NCBI GenBank assembly: GCA_020632925.1
Contig: JACKER010000031.1
Coordinates: 1-64,000 of the forward strand
Length of the DNA: 64,000 nt
Direction of reading: 5' to 3'
Origin: Alphaproteobacteria bacterium
GTDB taxonomy: Bacteria > Myxococcota_A > UBA796 > GCA-2862545
Shown: positions 52,501-59,860 of the stretch, one piece after another
Layout of the letters: every line of letters starts with the position of its first letter
Numbering within the stretch: the first letter of the stretch is position 1
The notes under the pieces: generated by a model
The model's database searches: none
What the model saw: the letters and a program-made list of their open reading frames with translations, nothing else
What the model was told of the DNA's origin: nothing
Translations under genes and position numbers: made by a program

Positions 52501-52645
52501 GTGCTCGCTCCGGGTGGGGCACCTTGATGGCGACGGGCACGTCGAGTCCGAGCGAGCGGGCGCCCCAGACCCGGGCCGTCCCGCCGATCCCGAGGAGATC
52601 GCCGAGGACGAAGCCACCGAGTCGTCGGTCGTCCGCGCGTGCCAC
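49574..52645 (-). CDS. Ser/Thr kinase - degenerate ATPase - TPR protein
   Basis: 1023 residues. Kinase (about 8-285): LLGIGGTARVWGA, VAIKVP, HRDVKPGNIL, DFGLAV, GTPAFMAPEQ. In the central ATPase-like region (about 370-600) the P-loop position reads AGADDAGAESL, with no Gly-Lys-Ser, so nucleotide binding is doubtful. TPR-like helices fill the rest (HRAAMQQLAGEHERALLTAD, LRGNLADIVARRGRVAEAEE). Same domain plan as the genes starting at 25212 and 42276. Start GTG 52645, 24 bases after the upstream lipoprotein gene. Confidence 0.87.
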   Translation of the reverse strand: MARADDRRLGGFVLGDLLGIGGTARVWGARSLGLDVPVAIKVPHPERARLERHRRAIVDEARAAASLFHPRIALVVDVGAVTHEEAAITGIDAGTPYVVSELAHGGSLDGFAGSWSEARAALHDLLDALALAHAAGLVHRDVKPGNILRPDPRDARDGYRLTDFGLAVQPEDLDVMSSSQGTPAFMAPEQRLRRWREIGPWTDLFAVGRTAMTLLAPGTPTPPGLGRWLAWCLADEPAARFPTASDALGELLALGEPDPAAPAGRVLLGGSSDTVDLGDVDGDLEPVELSPIGPAPIHAPARPPRRPMTRLERVLASVSPTMLGARSFAPVGYEDLLEQLGVVLEAGIDGVGPRMVHLAGADDAGAESLAVWWGRDLAARGRVELLVVDGAAPEPLREVLAARLGTTDLDAASAAWRVATHLATCGGSLDDEVVAAVGGWIAGDGSASVCPALLAALARRRPLLVVVPSADRCPEELALLAEAGRDAPVITLAVASDQALSEHPEAAAVLRGAPRHAMAELEPAIAMVAVERACWLVPVTADRLVARFGGFPTRILAWLATSEHHLRPTADGLAVDLPTIEDDGALVERYRALAGGSEADLAALAVLGLAPGAPYALLSERWRAVGADADELVARLLRSGVVMPANGRLSFVSAAWTRAAAQVGRERPEQSRAWLDSWPDAPPALRIRWSWWGGDPAAGLALANQQLGRGLTRDFEELVSLVRGLLAEHPDPVSALELRLHVAARERIRVGTTVEDVDALVADARALGSSFVLGTALMHRAAMQQLAGEHERALLTADEAIASLDGDDRAKARMVGAWALVQLEREPEARAALELAWATTTDQALRERIQSRLAVCAMLRHDLAEAERLTRLALEGPTARGNLYEVARLRGNLADIVARRGRVAEAEELARRAARLAHAVGHGAASATLVLGRILVLQERHVEAFHELAHLVEAHRRARRWVPLALTLMLRLPGKLLTGDLEGADADLRELEKLPAPGDTAGQVVQALRDLGFEAQANALAGS

Positions 52646-52669
52646 GCGAGGCAGTCTCGCTCAGCCGAC

Positions 52670-53941
52670 CTACCGGGGGGCCGAGACGAACAGGTTGGCC
52701 ACGCACATCTCCTCGTCCGTACCCTCGCCCCACAGGACGGCACCGTCCTGGTGGTTGTCGAACAGGCACTCGAGGGACATCTCGTCCCCGGGCAGGAAGT
52801 GGGCCGGGGTCTCGAAGCGGTAGTCGAACTGCCACTCGAAGTCCCAGTCCTCGATGTGCAGCAGCTCCTCGCGTGTGCCGTCCTGGTGACGCACCGCGAC
52901 CGAGCCACCCGCGCCCAGCGTGTGCATGTGCATCATCACCGAGTGGATGTCGAAGCCGCCGGACAGGTCGATCGCGTCGCCGAGCAACAGGTCGAAGAAG
53001 GGCAGGGGGTCGCCGTCGGCGACGTGGCTCACCGCGTCGCTGTGCGGTGGGATGACCATGCCCCCGATCGGCCAGCTGGCGTCGAGCCAGGGCGCATAGG
53101 CGCCGACGCGCTCCACGTCCGGCTCGACCATCACGTCCACGGTGGTCCGGTCCGTCCCCGCGCCGGGCACGAGGTGGTAGTGGACCTGCAGCACCACCTT
53201 GCTCCCCTCCGGCACCTCGATGCCGACGCCCTCGGGGAAGAGGGTCGCTCCGCTGCCGGGCACCCACTGGGCGAGCTGAGAGATCGGTACGTCGGCGTCG
53301 TCCCCGGTGAGCGAGGGTCCCCCGAAGCACGACCAGCCGGGCTCGGGGTCGACGTCCTCGTACGCCTCGAACGTGGTGAACAGATCGGGTCCGAGCAGGC
53401 CGTCGGGGCGCAGCAGGAACGCGGCCACGTGGTGGACGATCGCGAGGTTGTCCGGGTGGACCTCGAAGCCGGTGACGAACGAGCTGCCCGTCGGCTGCCA
53501 GTCAAGCAGGAAGCACCGGTAGTCGTCCGTGCTGCCCGTGGGCTCGTAGGCCAGTGGCATCTCGAGCGTGGTGTCCGTCCGTGGCAGCGCCACCGCCAGG
53601 GCAGCGAGGGGCTCGCCGCGGTCCTCGGGGTCGCCCTCGCGCATGCCGCCGTCCACCCAGTCGGCGATGACCTGGATCTGCTCGTCGGTGAGCGAGGGGT
53701 CGCGCTCGTAGTCCCGGACCCCAGGCACCGCCTTCCACGGAGGCATGGTGCGCGCGGCGGTCGCCTCCGCCACGAGCGGCCCCTGCGCGCGCGCGGCGTC
53801 GTAGCCGTCGAGGGAGAAGCCCCCGATCCCGCCGTCGAAGTGGCAGCCCGTGCAGCGGCCCTCCAGGATCGGTCGAACGTCCGCCTCGTAGGTCGGACCC
53901 GACGAGCACGCCCACAGCAACGACCACGCGACCACGCGCAC
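52670..53941 (-). CDS. Lipoprotein with cytochrome-c motif and copper-monooxygenase-like domains
   Basis: 423 residues. WSLLWAC gives a lipobox. One haem motif GRCTGCHFDGG near residue 30 with MPPWK farther on as likely distal ligand. The C-terminal two-thirds resemble the copper type II ascorbate-dependent monooxygenase (PHM/DBH) fold: VHHVAAFLL (His pair), VHYHLVPG, SVMMHMHTLG and a final ECLFDNHQ. Proteins of this plan are predicted redox enzymes hydroxylating unknown substrates. Start GTG 53941. Middle of the minus-strand run between HEAT-repeat and kinase-TPR genes. Confidence 0.85.
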   Translation of the reverse strand: MRVVAWSLLWACSSGPTYEADVRPILEGRCTGCHFDGGIGGFSLDGYDAARAQGPLVAEATAARTMPPWKAVPGVRDYERDPSLTDEQIQVIADWVDGGMREGDPEDRGEPLAALAVALPRTDTTLEMPLAYEPTGSTDDYRCFLLDWQPTGSSFVTGFEVHPDNLAIVHHVAAFLLRPDGLLGPDLFTTFEAYEDVDPEPGWSCFGGPSLTGDDADVPISQLAQWVPGSGATLFPEGVGIEVPEGSKVVLQVHYHLVPGAGTDRTTVDVMVEPDVERVGAYAPWLDASWPIGGMVIPPHSDAVSHVADGDPLPFFDLLLGDAIDLSGGFDIHSVMMHMHTLGAGGSVAVRHQDGTREELLHIEDWDFEWQFDYRFETPAHFLPGDEMSLECLFDNHQDGAVLWGEGTDEEMCVANLFVSAPR

Positions 53942-53980
53942 CTCGCTCGATCGACCGCTGATAACCGCGGCGGCGTGCCG

Positions 53981-55249
53981 CTACCCCCGCGTCGCTTGCG
54001 CCAACGCCCCACGCGCCGCGCCGGCCTCCGACAGGCCCCCGACCTCACCCTCCGCCAGGCCGAGCTCTCCGCCGGAGACCCCCGATCGCGCTCGCAGGGC
54101 ACGCGTGGTGATCTCGGCCTGCCGACGGACCGCCTCGGAGGGGTGATCGAGCAGGGGACGGACGGCCGCCAGGGCGGTGGCGGTTCCGACGCGGCAGAGG
54201 CCCACCAGGGCGTTGACCTTCGCGCCGGGGTCCAGGACAACACCCAGCGCTTCCAGGAGGCGCGCCTCGACAGCGGCGTCGGGCGACGTGCCACGCGCCA
54301 GCGCGCCGATGGCGACGGACCGCGCGTCCTCCGACAGGGTGGCGAGGGGTGGGAGGGCGAGCAACGCCTGCCGCGGCACCCCGCCCGACAGCAACGCGGC
54401 CCACGGGCGGCTGCTCGCGTCCCGGAGCACGCCGACCGCGGCCGTGAGCGCGTCCGCGTCGTCGAGCGCGGTGAGGGTGCGCGCACACCGGACCTTCTCG
54501 TACCAGCCGACCTTCGGGTCGGCGAGCGCCTCGATCAGCGGACCGGGACGGCCCAGCACCCGCGCCGCGGCGCGCCGTTCGGGGCCCACGCAGCCCAGAC
54601 GGTCGACGGCCACGGAGCGACCGCGCTCGGGGGCGAGGCTCGCCAGCGCCTCGAGAGCGCGAGCCCGAAACCCCGGCTCCGGGTCCGTGGTCGCGGCGCG
54701 TGCGAGGAGCGTCGTCGGATCCGACGCGCTCGCCTCCGCCTCAGCCAGCTCGACCAGGCGGCCGAGGACGGAGGCCGTCGCCGGTCCCTGGTCCTCCTCG
54801 ACGATGATCGCGGCGGTGCCGCCCGAGAGCCGGGTCCCGATCGGGCACCGGACGAACGCCTCGCGGAACGCCGGGGTCAACGCGGCGAGCGCCGCCGGAT
54901 CGGAGAGGACCACGCGCACCACGCGATCGAACGCCGGATCGCCCACCAAGTCGTCCTGCACGCCGTGAACGCCGTCCGCGGCCGGGACCAGCCGTTCGAG
55001 CACGATCCCGGGTCGCACCACGCGCCGCGCCTCGACGCGCACCATCGGGATCCGCCTCGCGTGGTCACCCGAACCCTCCTCCCGGAAGGTCGGCGCCGTC
55101 CGCAGCTCGGGAGGAAGCGCTGCGCGGTCGGGGAGGCGCTGCAGCGCGACGTCCAGCGAGGCGGGGCGTTCCCGTCCACCGAGCCAGTTGGCCACGGCAA
55201 GGAAGGCGAACGCCAACGCCGGGATCACCACCAACAGCCCCACGTCCAT
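53981..55249 (-). CDS. Membrane-anchored HEAT-repeat protein
   Basis: 422 residues. An N-terminal membrane helix (MDVGLLVVIPALAFAFLAVA) is followed by an alpha/beta stretch (about 60-150) and helical HEAT-like repeats (about 165-395: RARALEALASLAPERGRSV, RRAAARVLGRPGPLIEALAD, PSEAVRRQAEITTRAL). HEAT repeats usually bind proteins. The alpha/beta part is not recognised. It sits between the catalase-like and cytochrome genes with gaps of 39-59 bases. Confidence 0.72.
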   Translation of the reverse strand: MDVGLLVVIPALAFAFLAVANWLGGRERPASLDVALQRLPDRAALPPELRTAPTFREEGSGDHARRIPMVRVEARRVVRPGIVLERLVPAADGVHGVQDDLVGDPAFDRVVRVVLSDPAALAALTPAFREAFVRCPIGTRLSGGTAAIIVEEDQGPATASVLGRLVELAEAEASASDPTTLLARAATTDPEPGFRARALEALASLAPERGRSVAVDRLGCVGPERRAAARVLGRPGPLIEALADPKVGWYEKVRCARTLTALDDADALTAAVGVLRDASSRPWAALLSGGVPRQALLALPPLATLSEDARSVAIGALARGTSPDAAVEARLLEALGVVLDPGAKVNALVGLCRVGTATALAAVRPLLDHPSEAVRRQAEITTRALRARSGVSGGELGLAEGEVGGLSEAGAARGALAQATRG

Positions 55250-55308
55250 CTCGTCCTCCGCTCCGGGCGGAAACCCGTTCGCGTTCCGCCCCTACTTCCT
55301 CGAATCCA

Positions 55309-56328
55309 TCAGCCGAGCTCCTCCACCTCGGTGCCGTCCGGCTCCCCGCGCGCCCCACGCGCCAGGCCGCTCTCACGGTAGGCCACGTTCCGCGCGCGCA
55401 TCAGCTGGCCCAGCGGGCGAAAGTCGGTCGGTGCGTGCCATGGGTCGAAGGAGAGCTCCTCCACGAGGGAGGAGAGCCGCCGACCACGCTCGTCGTCGAG
55501 GTCCTGGCGCGGCAGCGTCAAGGTCGCCACCTGCTCCCACGGGGTGGTCCAGCGGACGGTCGGGTCCTCGATGGGCGTGGTGGCCTCGTCGACGAAGCGC
55601 TGGACCTTCAGCGCGAGCACCAGGTCGCCGGCCCGCAGCCGGGTCGCGAAGTCGGGCCCGTAGTGGTCGTGGCGCGCGCGGTCCATCGGGTGGTCCGCGT
55701 CGGGCACGTGGACGGGGAACCACGCGACCTTCACGGCCTGTTCACCCCAGCGGATCGGCAGGGCCGAGTAGTAGGGGCGGTCCAGCCAGTGCGCCAGCTC
55801 CACGCCGAGCTCGCGCTGCAGGTCGCGGAGCAGCGACATCGCGCGCGAGGGACCGAGCGCCCACAGCAGGCGGAACACGAGCCCGAGCGCCGAGCCCGCA
55901 CCTGCCTCGATCACGGTCACGAACTCCTCGGCGGACCGGAAGGGCGTCACCTCGTTCGCGATCGTGAGGAAATCCTGGGTCTTCGCGTCGATCAGCGCGG
56001 GGATGAGCTTGTCCCCCGGAACGCCCAGCACCTTCACCGCCAGCCCGCGGACGTCGGGCACAGCGTCCGACCGCCGGCCACCCGAGCCGTTGCTCGCGCG
56101 CACCCAGCACCGGAAGGCCCCCGGCGAGGCGAAGATGCCGACGCGGAGACCGTCGGGCACCTCACCCACCTCGAGGCGACCCTCGGCCGCGGCGATGGGC
56201 TTGAGGTGCAGCGCACGCCCGGGGCGACCTCCGCTCGCGGCGCGCTCCTGGACGGCACGGAGCCGACCGGCGAGCGCCTCCAACCGCGCCTCCTCGCCTT
56301 CCTCGATCCGTTCGGACCACGCAGGCAT
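55309..56328 (-). CDS. Catalase-family haem protein
   Basis: 339 residues, shorter than a full catalase (about 480) but typical of the small catalase-related group. Recognisable segments are LHLKPIAAAEGRLEVGEVPD, VRGLAVKVLGVPGDKL, KTQDFLTIANEVTPFRSAEE and the C-terminal FDPWHAPTDFRPLGQLMRAR. Members bind haem and show peroxidase or fatty-acid hydroperoxide activity. ATG 56328 follows the sulfatase gene by 21 bases. Next to a cytochrome/copper protein, it suggests oxidative chemistry. Confidence 0.82.
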   Translation of the reverse strand: MPAWSERIEEGEEARLEALAGRLRAVQERAASGGRPGRALHLKPIAAAEGRLEVGEVPDGLRVGIFASPGAFRCWVRASNGSGGRRSDAVPDVRGLAVKVLGVPGDKLIPALIDAKTQDFLTIANEVTPFRSAEEFVTVIEAGAGSALGLVFRLLWALGPSRAMSLLRDLQRELGVELAHWLDRPYYSALPIRWGEQAVKVAWFPVHVPDADHPMDRARHDHYGPDFATRLRAGDLVLALKVQRFVDEATTPIEDPTVRWTTPWEQVATLTLPRQDLDDERGRRLSSLVEELSFDPWHAPTDFRPLGQLMRARNVAYRESGLARGARGEPDGTEVEELG

Positions 56329-56349
56329 TCCAGTTCCTCCGCCGGGCTC

Positions 56350-57720
56350 CTACCGCGAGATCGGCCAGGTCGCCCACAGGTCGGCGCGCGCCCGCCGCAG
56401 CTCGGCCAGCGCCCGCTGCCCGTCCTCACCGAGGTCGCCGGTCGCGAGCAGGTCCGTCCCCTCGAGGTCGGCGCCGCCGAGATCGAACAAGCTCTCGCCG
56501 GCCCCCGCGGTGTTTCGCCAGGAGACGAGCTTGAAGCGCTCGTCGCGGATCGCGTCGAACAGCGCGTCGGCAGGCACCCGCCCGTTGGGGACGAACACGT
56601 CGGTCGTGACGGTCCGGCGGACGCGGGCCTCGGGGTCGTGGAGCACGGGGAGCAGAGAGACCCCGTCGATCACGCGGTCCAGCCCCCGGGGGTCCACGCC
56701 CGCCAGCGACGCGATGGTGGCGAACACGTCGACGGTGTGGACCAGCGCGTCGGTCGGGCCCGCACCGTCCACGAGCGGCCCGGTGACCACCAGCGGTACG
56801 CGCACCCCGAGCTCGTAGACCGAGCCCTTGCCGTGCTGCTGGGGCAGGGGAGGGCGGATCGCCTGCATCGGCGTCCCGTTGTCGCCCACCACGATCACCG
56901 TGGTCCGCGCGCGCAGCTCGGGGCTCATGGCGTCCAGGATCCGCCCCAGCTCGTGGTCGGCGGCGCGCACCAGCGCGTCGTACCGATCGGCGAGCGGCGC
57001 GTCGGGCGGCACCTCGGCGCCCGGGATCGGAGCGGGCACCGGGTCGAACGGGACGTGGGCCGCGTGGAAGGCCGACCACATCAGCCACGGCTCCTCCATC
57101 GCCGCCATGCGCGCGATCGTGTCGTCCGCGGTCCGCGAGACCACGAAGCCCCGCCGATCGTGCAGCTCGCCGTTGTCGTCCTCGATCCAGTGGGCGTAGC
57201 CGAGGTCGGGCGATTGCTCCTCGCCAGCGTGGACCGGCTCCCGGAGGTTGCCCAGCGTCCCCCGGTACCAGCCGAAGCCCTGCCGCCCGGGCCCGTGGGC
57301 GGCGTCGGGCTGGCCGTCGAGGTGCCACTTGCCCGCGAAGCTCGTGTCCCAGGTGACCGGCGACCGCCGCAGCATCTCCGGGAGCGTCAGCTCGTCGTCG
57401 GGGAGCCCGACCTCCTCCTCCCACGAGAACACGATCTGCCCGACGCCCGTGCGCTGCGCGAGCCGCCCGGTCATCAACGTGGCGCGGGTGGGGGAGCACA
57501 TCGGCTGCGACCACGCGTGGCGGAAGAACCGGCCCTCGGCCATCAGGCGGTCGAGCGTCGGCGTCGCGGGGGTGGGCCACCCGTGGCCGTAGGCGGCGAT
57601 CTTGTCGAAGCCGACGTCGTCGAGCACGACCAGCAGGACGTTGGACGGCGTGCCGCCTGGGATGGGCGGGGGAGGCGGCGGCTCGCGACGACAGGCCAGG
57701 GCCTGGAGCAGCCCGATCAG
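56350..57720 (-). CDS. Sulfatase with formylglycine site, CTG start
   Basis: 456 residues from CTG 57720, which overlaps the anti-sigma stop codon as CTGA. The first ATG/GTG/TTG in frame (GTG 57627) would remove the metal-binding N-terminus NVLLVVLDD, part of the sulfatase core, so CTG is favoured; it also supplies a possible signal peptide (LIGLLQALAC, perhaps lipidated). Active-site marks: CSPTRATLMTG (formylglycine Cys near residue 75), FAGKWH, VVGDNGTP and HGKGSVYELGVRVPLVV. Maturation requires a formylglycine-generating enzyme; the FGE-like domain at 13439 lacks the usual Cys pair. Confidence 0.86.
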   Translation of the reverse strand: MIGLLQALACRREPPPPPPIPGGTPSNVLLVVLDDVGFDKIAAYGHGWPTPATPTLDRLMAEGRFFRHAWSQPMCSPTRATLMTGRLAQRTGVGQIVFSWEEEVGLPDDELTLPEMLRRSPVTWDTSFAGKWHLDGQPDAAHGPGRQGFGWYRGTLGNLREPVHAGEEQSPDLGYAHWIEDDNGELHDRRGFVVSRTADDTIARMAAMEEPWLMWSAFHAAHVPFDPVPAPIPGAEVPPDAPLADRYDALVRAADHELGRILDAMSPELRARTTVIVVGDNGTPMQAIRPPLPQQHGKGSVYELGVRVPLVVTGPLVDGAGPTDALVHTVDVFATIASLAGVDPRGLDRVIDGVSLLPVLHDPEARVRRTVTTDVFVPNGRVPADALFDAIRDERFKLVSWRNTAGAGESLFDLGGADLEGTDLLATGDLGEDGQRALAELRRARADLWATWPISR

Positions 57721-58778
57721 CGCTCGACCTCGAGGGCGTCCATGGCCTTGCGCGCGGCGGCGGGCGCCGCCTTCGGATCCTCGGTCGAGGTGCCCGCCCC
57801 GCCCGTGAGCTGGAGCGTGACCTTGACCTCGACGGGGCCCGCGTCCGTCAGGTCGGTGGGTGCCTGGGACTCCACGGTCAGGCCGAGCGCGCGGAGCTCC
57901 TGCTGGAAGGCGGCGAGCTGGGTCTGCGGCAGCGTGACCACGAGCTGCTCGCGGCTCGATCCCATCGTCGCGCTCGTCACGGTCGCGCCGCTCGTGTCCG
58001 TGACCACGCCGTACCGCGAGCCGACGGAGAGCACCTTGCGCTTCATGCCCGCGTCGTCGGAGCGGACGACCGTGCGCCAGGACCGCTCCTCGCCCGCGAG
58101 CCCGGCCTCGATCGCCACCTCGGGCCGCGGCACCCCGTCGAGCTCGGGCTGGACCGCGCCCTCGTCCGAGGTCCCACCGGCCACGTTCGCGTCCGGGGCC
58201 GCCGCGGGCTCGCTCGGCACCTTCGCGGTCGTGCCCCCGGAGGTCGCGCGCCCGATCACCTGGGGCGTGGTCGACTCGAGCTTCTGGTCCGCCACGGTCC
58301 GCTCACGGTCCTCCGCGGCCGGCGCTTCGCCGCCGCCGGAGCTGCCCCGCAGGCTCGAGGAGGGCGTGGGCGCCGCCACCGCGGGCGAGGTCGTCGCGTC
58401 CTCGGGGACCACCAGCTCGGGCGAGGGCCGCTCGTCCATCGACATCGGGATCACGAGCAGCAGCGCGGCGACCGCCGCGAACCCGATCGCCAGCGCCTCC
58501 CAGCGCACACCCAGCCAGCGCGTGAGCGACCAGCCCCCGGCAGGGTGCTCCTCCTCCACGCGCGCCATCACCTGCGCGTGGAAGTTCATCGGTGCCTCGG
58601 TGGGACCCTCCTCGCGGAGCAGGCGCACCACCCCCTCGAGCTCCTCGAGATCCGCGCGCAGGGCAGGATCGCGGGCGAGCTCCGCCTCGATCTCGGCCGC
58701 TTCGGCCTCGTCGAGCTCCCCGTCGAGCCAGGCGGAGAGCGCCTCGCTCATGGAGGTGTCGGGCTGGGGGCGGGTCAT
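57717..58778 (-). CDS. Transmembrane anti-sigma factor
   Basis: 353 residues. N-terminal anti-sigma domain (about 8-60: MSEALSAWLDGELDEAEAAE, LEGVVRLLREEG), one membrane helix near residue 100 (WEALAIGFAAVAALLLVIPM), a Ser/Thr/Ala-rich periplasmic linker, then an alpha/beta region (about 240-330, VRSDDAGMKRKVLSVGSRYG) like DUF4349. The N-terminal domain has no His-Cys-Cys zinc motif. It follows the ECF sigma gene by 5 bases and its stop codon overlaps the sulfatase CTG start. Confidence 0.85.
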   Translation of the reverse strand: MTRPQPDTSMSEALSAWLDGELDEAEAAEIEAELARDPALRADLEELEGVVRLLREEGPTEAPMNFHAQVMARVEEEHPAGGWSLTRWLGVRWEALAIGFAAVAALLLVIPMSMDERPSPELVVPEDATTSPAVAAPTPSSSLRGSSGGGEAPAAEDRERTVADQKLESTTPQVIGRATSGGTTAKVPSEPAAAPDANVAGGTSDEGAVQPELDGVPRPEVAIEAGLAGEERSWRTVVRSDDAGMKRKVLSVGSRYGVVTDTSGATVTSATMGSSREQLVVTLPQTQLAAFQQELRALGLTVESQAPTDLTDAGPVEVKVTLQLTGGAGTSTEDPKAAPAAARKAMDALEVER

Positions 58779-58783
58779 GGTCG

Positions 58784-59380
58784 CTAGAGGTCCTCCTTCT
58801 TCATCTTTCGGGCGAGGATGCCGGCGAGCTCCGCGCGCGCGCGGTGCAGCCTGCTCTTCACTGTACCCCTCGGCAGGTCGAGGATGTCGGCGATCTCTTC
58901 GTAGGACAGGTCCTGGATGTCTCGCAGGACGATGATCTGGCGCGGCTCCTCGGCGAGTTGCTCGAGTCCCTGCTGGAGCAGGGCGCCTGCCTGGGCGGCG
59001 TGCAGCGGGGCGTCCGTCCCCGGCCCGTCGTCCGCCAGCTGGCGGGCGGGTCCGTCGTCGCGCTCCTCGCCCTCGAGGGGTTCGTGCTGATCGGCGTGGC
59101 GTCGTCGGCGGTACAGCCGGCGGTTCTTGCAGTGGTTGACGGCGATCCGGAAGATCCAGGTCGAGAGCGAGGAGTCGCCACGGAAGCCGGGCAGGGACCT
59201 GTAGAGCGCCAGGAACACGTCCTGGGCGACCTCGGCCGCGACCTCCCGGTCCCCCATCCAGCGGAGGCAGACCGTGAAGACCCGGTGCTGGTAGCGGCGC
59301 ACGATCTCGGCATAGGCAGCCCGATCTCCGTCACGGAAGCGTCGGACGAGCTCGGCGTCGGAGACGTCGTTCGTCGTCAT
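58784..59380 (-). CDS. ECF-family RNA polymerase sigma factor
   Basis: 198 residues with sigma-2 region (RFRDGDRAAYAEIVRRYQHR, AQDVFLALYRSLPGFRGDSS, LSTWIFRIAVNHCKNRRLYR) and sigma-4 region (LQQGLEQLAEEPRQIIVLRD, LSYEEIADILDLPRGTVKSR). No sigma-3, as expected for ECF members. It precedes its anti-sigma gene. A GGAAC-N17-GTC promoter upstream suggests autoregulation. Target genes probably include the downstream sulfatase, catalase-like and redox lipoprotein genes. Confidence 0.93.
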   Translation of the reverse strand: MTTNDVSDAELVRRFRDGDRAAYAEIVRRYQHRVFTVCLRWMGDREVAAEVAQDVFLALYRSLPGFRGDSSLSTWIFRIAVNHCKNRRLYRRRRHADQHEPLEGEERDDGPARQLADDGPGTDAPLHAAQAGALLQQGLEQLAEEPRQIIVLRDIQDLSYEEIADILDLPRGTVKSRLHRARAELAGILARKMKKEDL

Positions 59381-59395
59381 GCTCCTCCCGGTATG

Positions 59396-59420
59396 GACAC
59401 CACTGGCTCACCGAGGTTCC
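59396..59420 (-). promoter_or_regulatory. ECF-type promoter (GGAAC...GTC) upstream of the sigma gene
   Basis: Minus strand GGAAC (59420-59416), 17-base spacer, GTC (59398-59396). This matches the common ECF -35 GGAAC and -10 GTC pattern. Predicted start near 59388, leaving a leader of about 8 bases that contains GGAGGAG of the sigma gene. The short leader makes the call moderate. Confidence 0.5.
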
Positions 59421-59443
59421 GAGAACGCGCCCGAGCGACGCTC

Positions 59444-59860
59444 TCAGAAGTCCTCGTCGAGATGCTTGGCTTCGACCTTGACGCGACGACCGGTGCGCAC
59501 GCTGGCGAGGATCTCGTCGAGGGTCTGCCGGGGGTTGGGGAAGATGGCCTTCTTGACCTTGGCGTTGCGGAAGGTGCACCCGTCGATGTTCGCGAAGTCG
59601 AGGTCCGCCTCCTCGAGGTTGGCCTCGTCGAACACGGCCTCGCGGCAGTCGGAGTGCCACAGGCTGGCGCCGGACAGGTTCGCGTTGCGGAAGGTCGCGC
59701 GGGTCAGGTTGCACTCGGCGAGCTTGGTGTGCCGCAGGTCCGCGCCGTCCAGGTCCACCCCGGACAGGTCGAGGCCACGCAGATCCGCGTCGGCCAGCGA
59801 CTCACCACGGGCGACGGCGTCGACGATCTGCTTCTTGGTCATGGGGCGTGGGCTGCCCAT
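59444..59860 (-). CDS. Pentapeptide-repeat protein
   Basis: 138 residues with about 16 repeats of the A(D/N)LXX type (LADADLRGLDLSGVDLDGAD, TFRNANLSGASLWHSDCREA, ANLEEADLDFANIDGCTFRN), which fold as a right-handed quadrilateral helix. Known family members include DNA-gyrase-protecting proteins and scaffolds. ATG 59860 has CAGGAG at 8-base spacing; an internal ATG at 59842 overlaps the preceding stop as ATGA. Tail is basic (VRTGRRVKVEAKH). Overlaps the GshB-like gene by 22 bases. Confidence 0.83.
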   Translation of the reverse strand: MGSPRPMTKKQIVDAVARGESLADADLRGLDLSGVDLDGADLRHTKLAECNLTRATFRNANLSGASLWHSDCREAVFDEANLEEADLDFANIDGCTFRNAKVKKAIFPNPRQTLDEILASVRTGRRVKVEAKHLDEDF

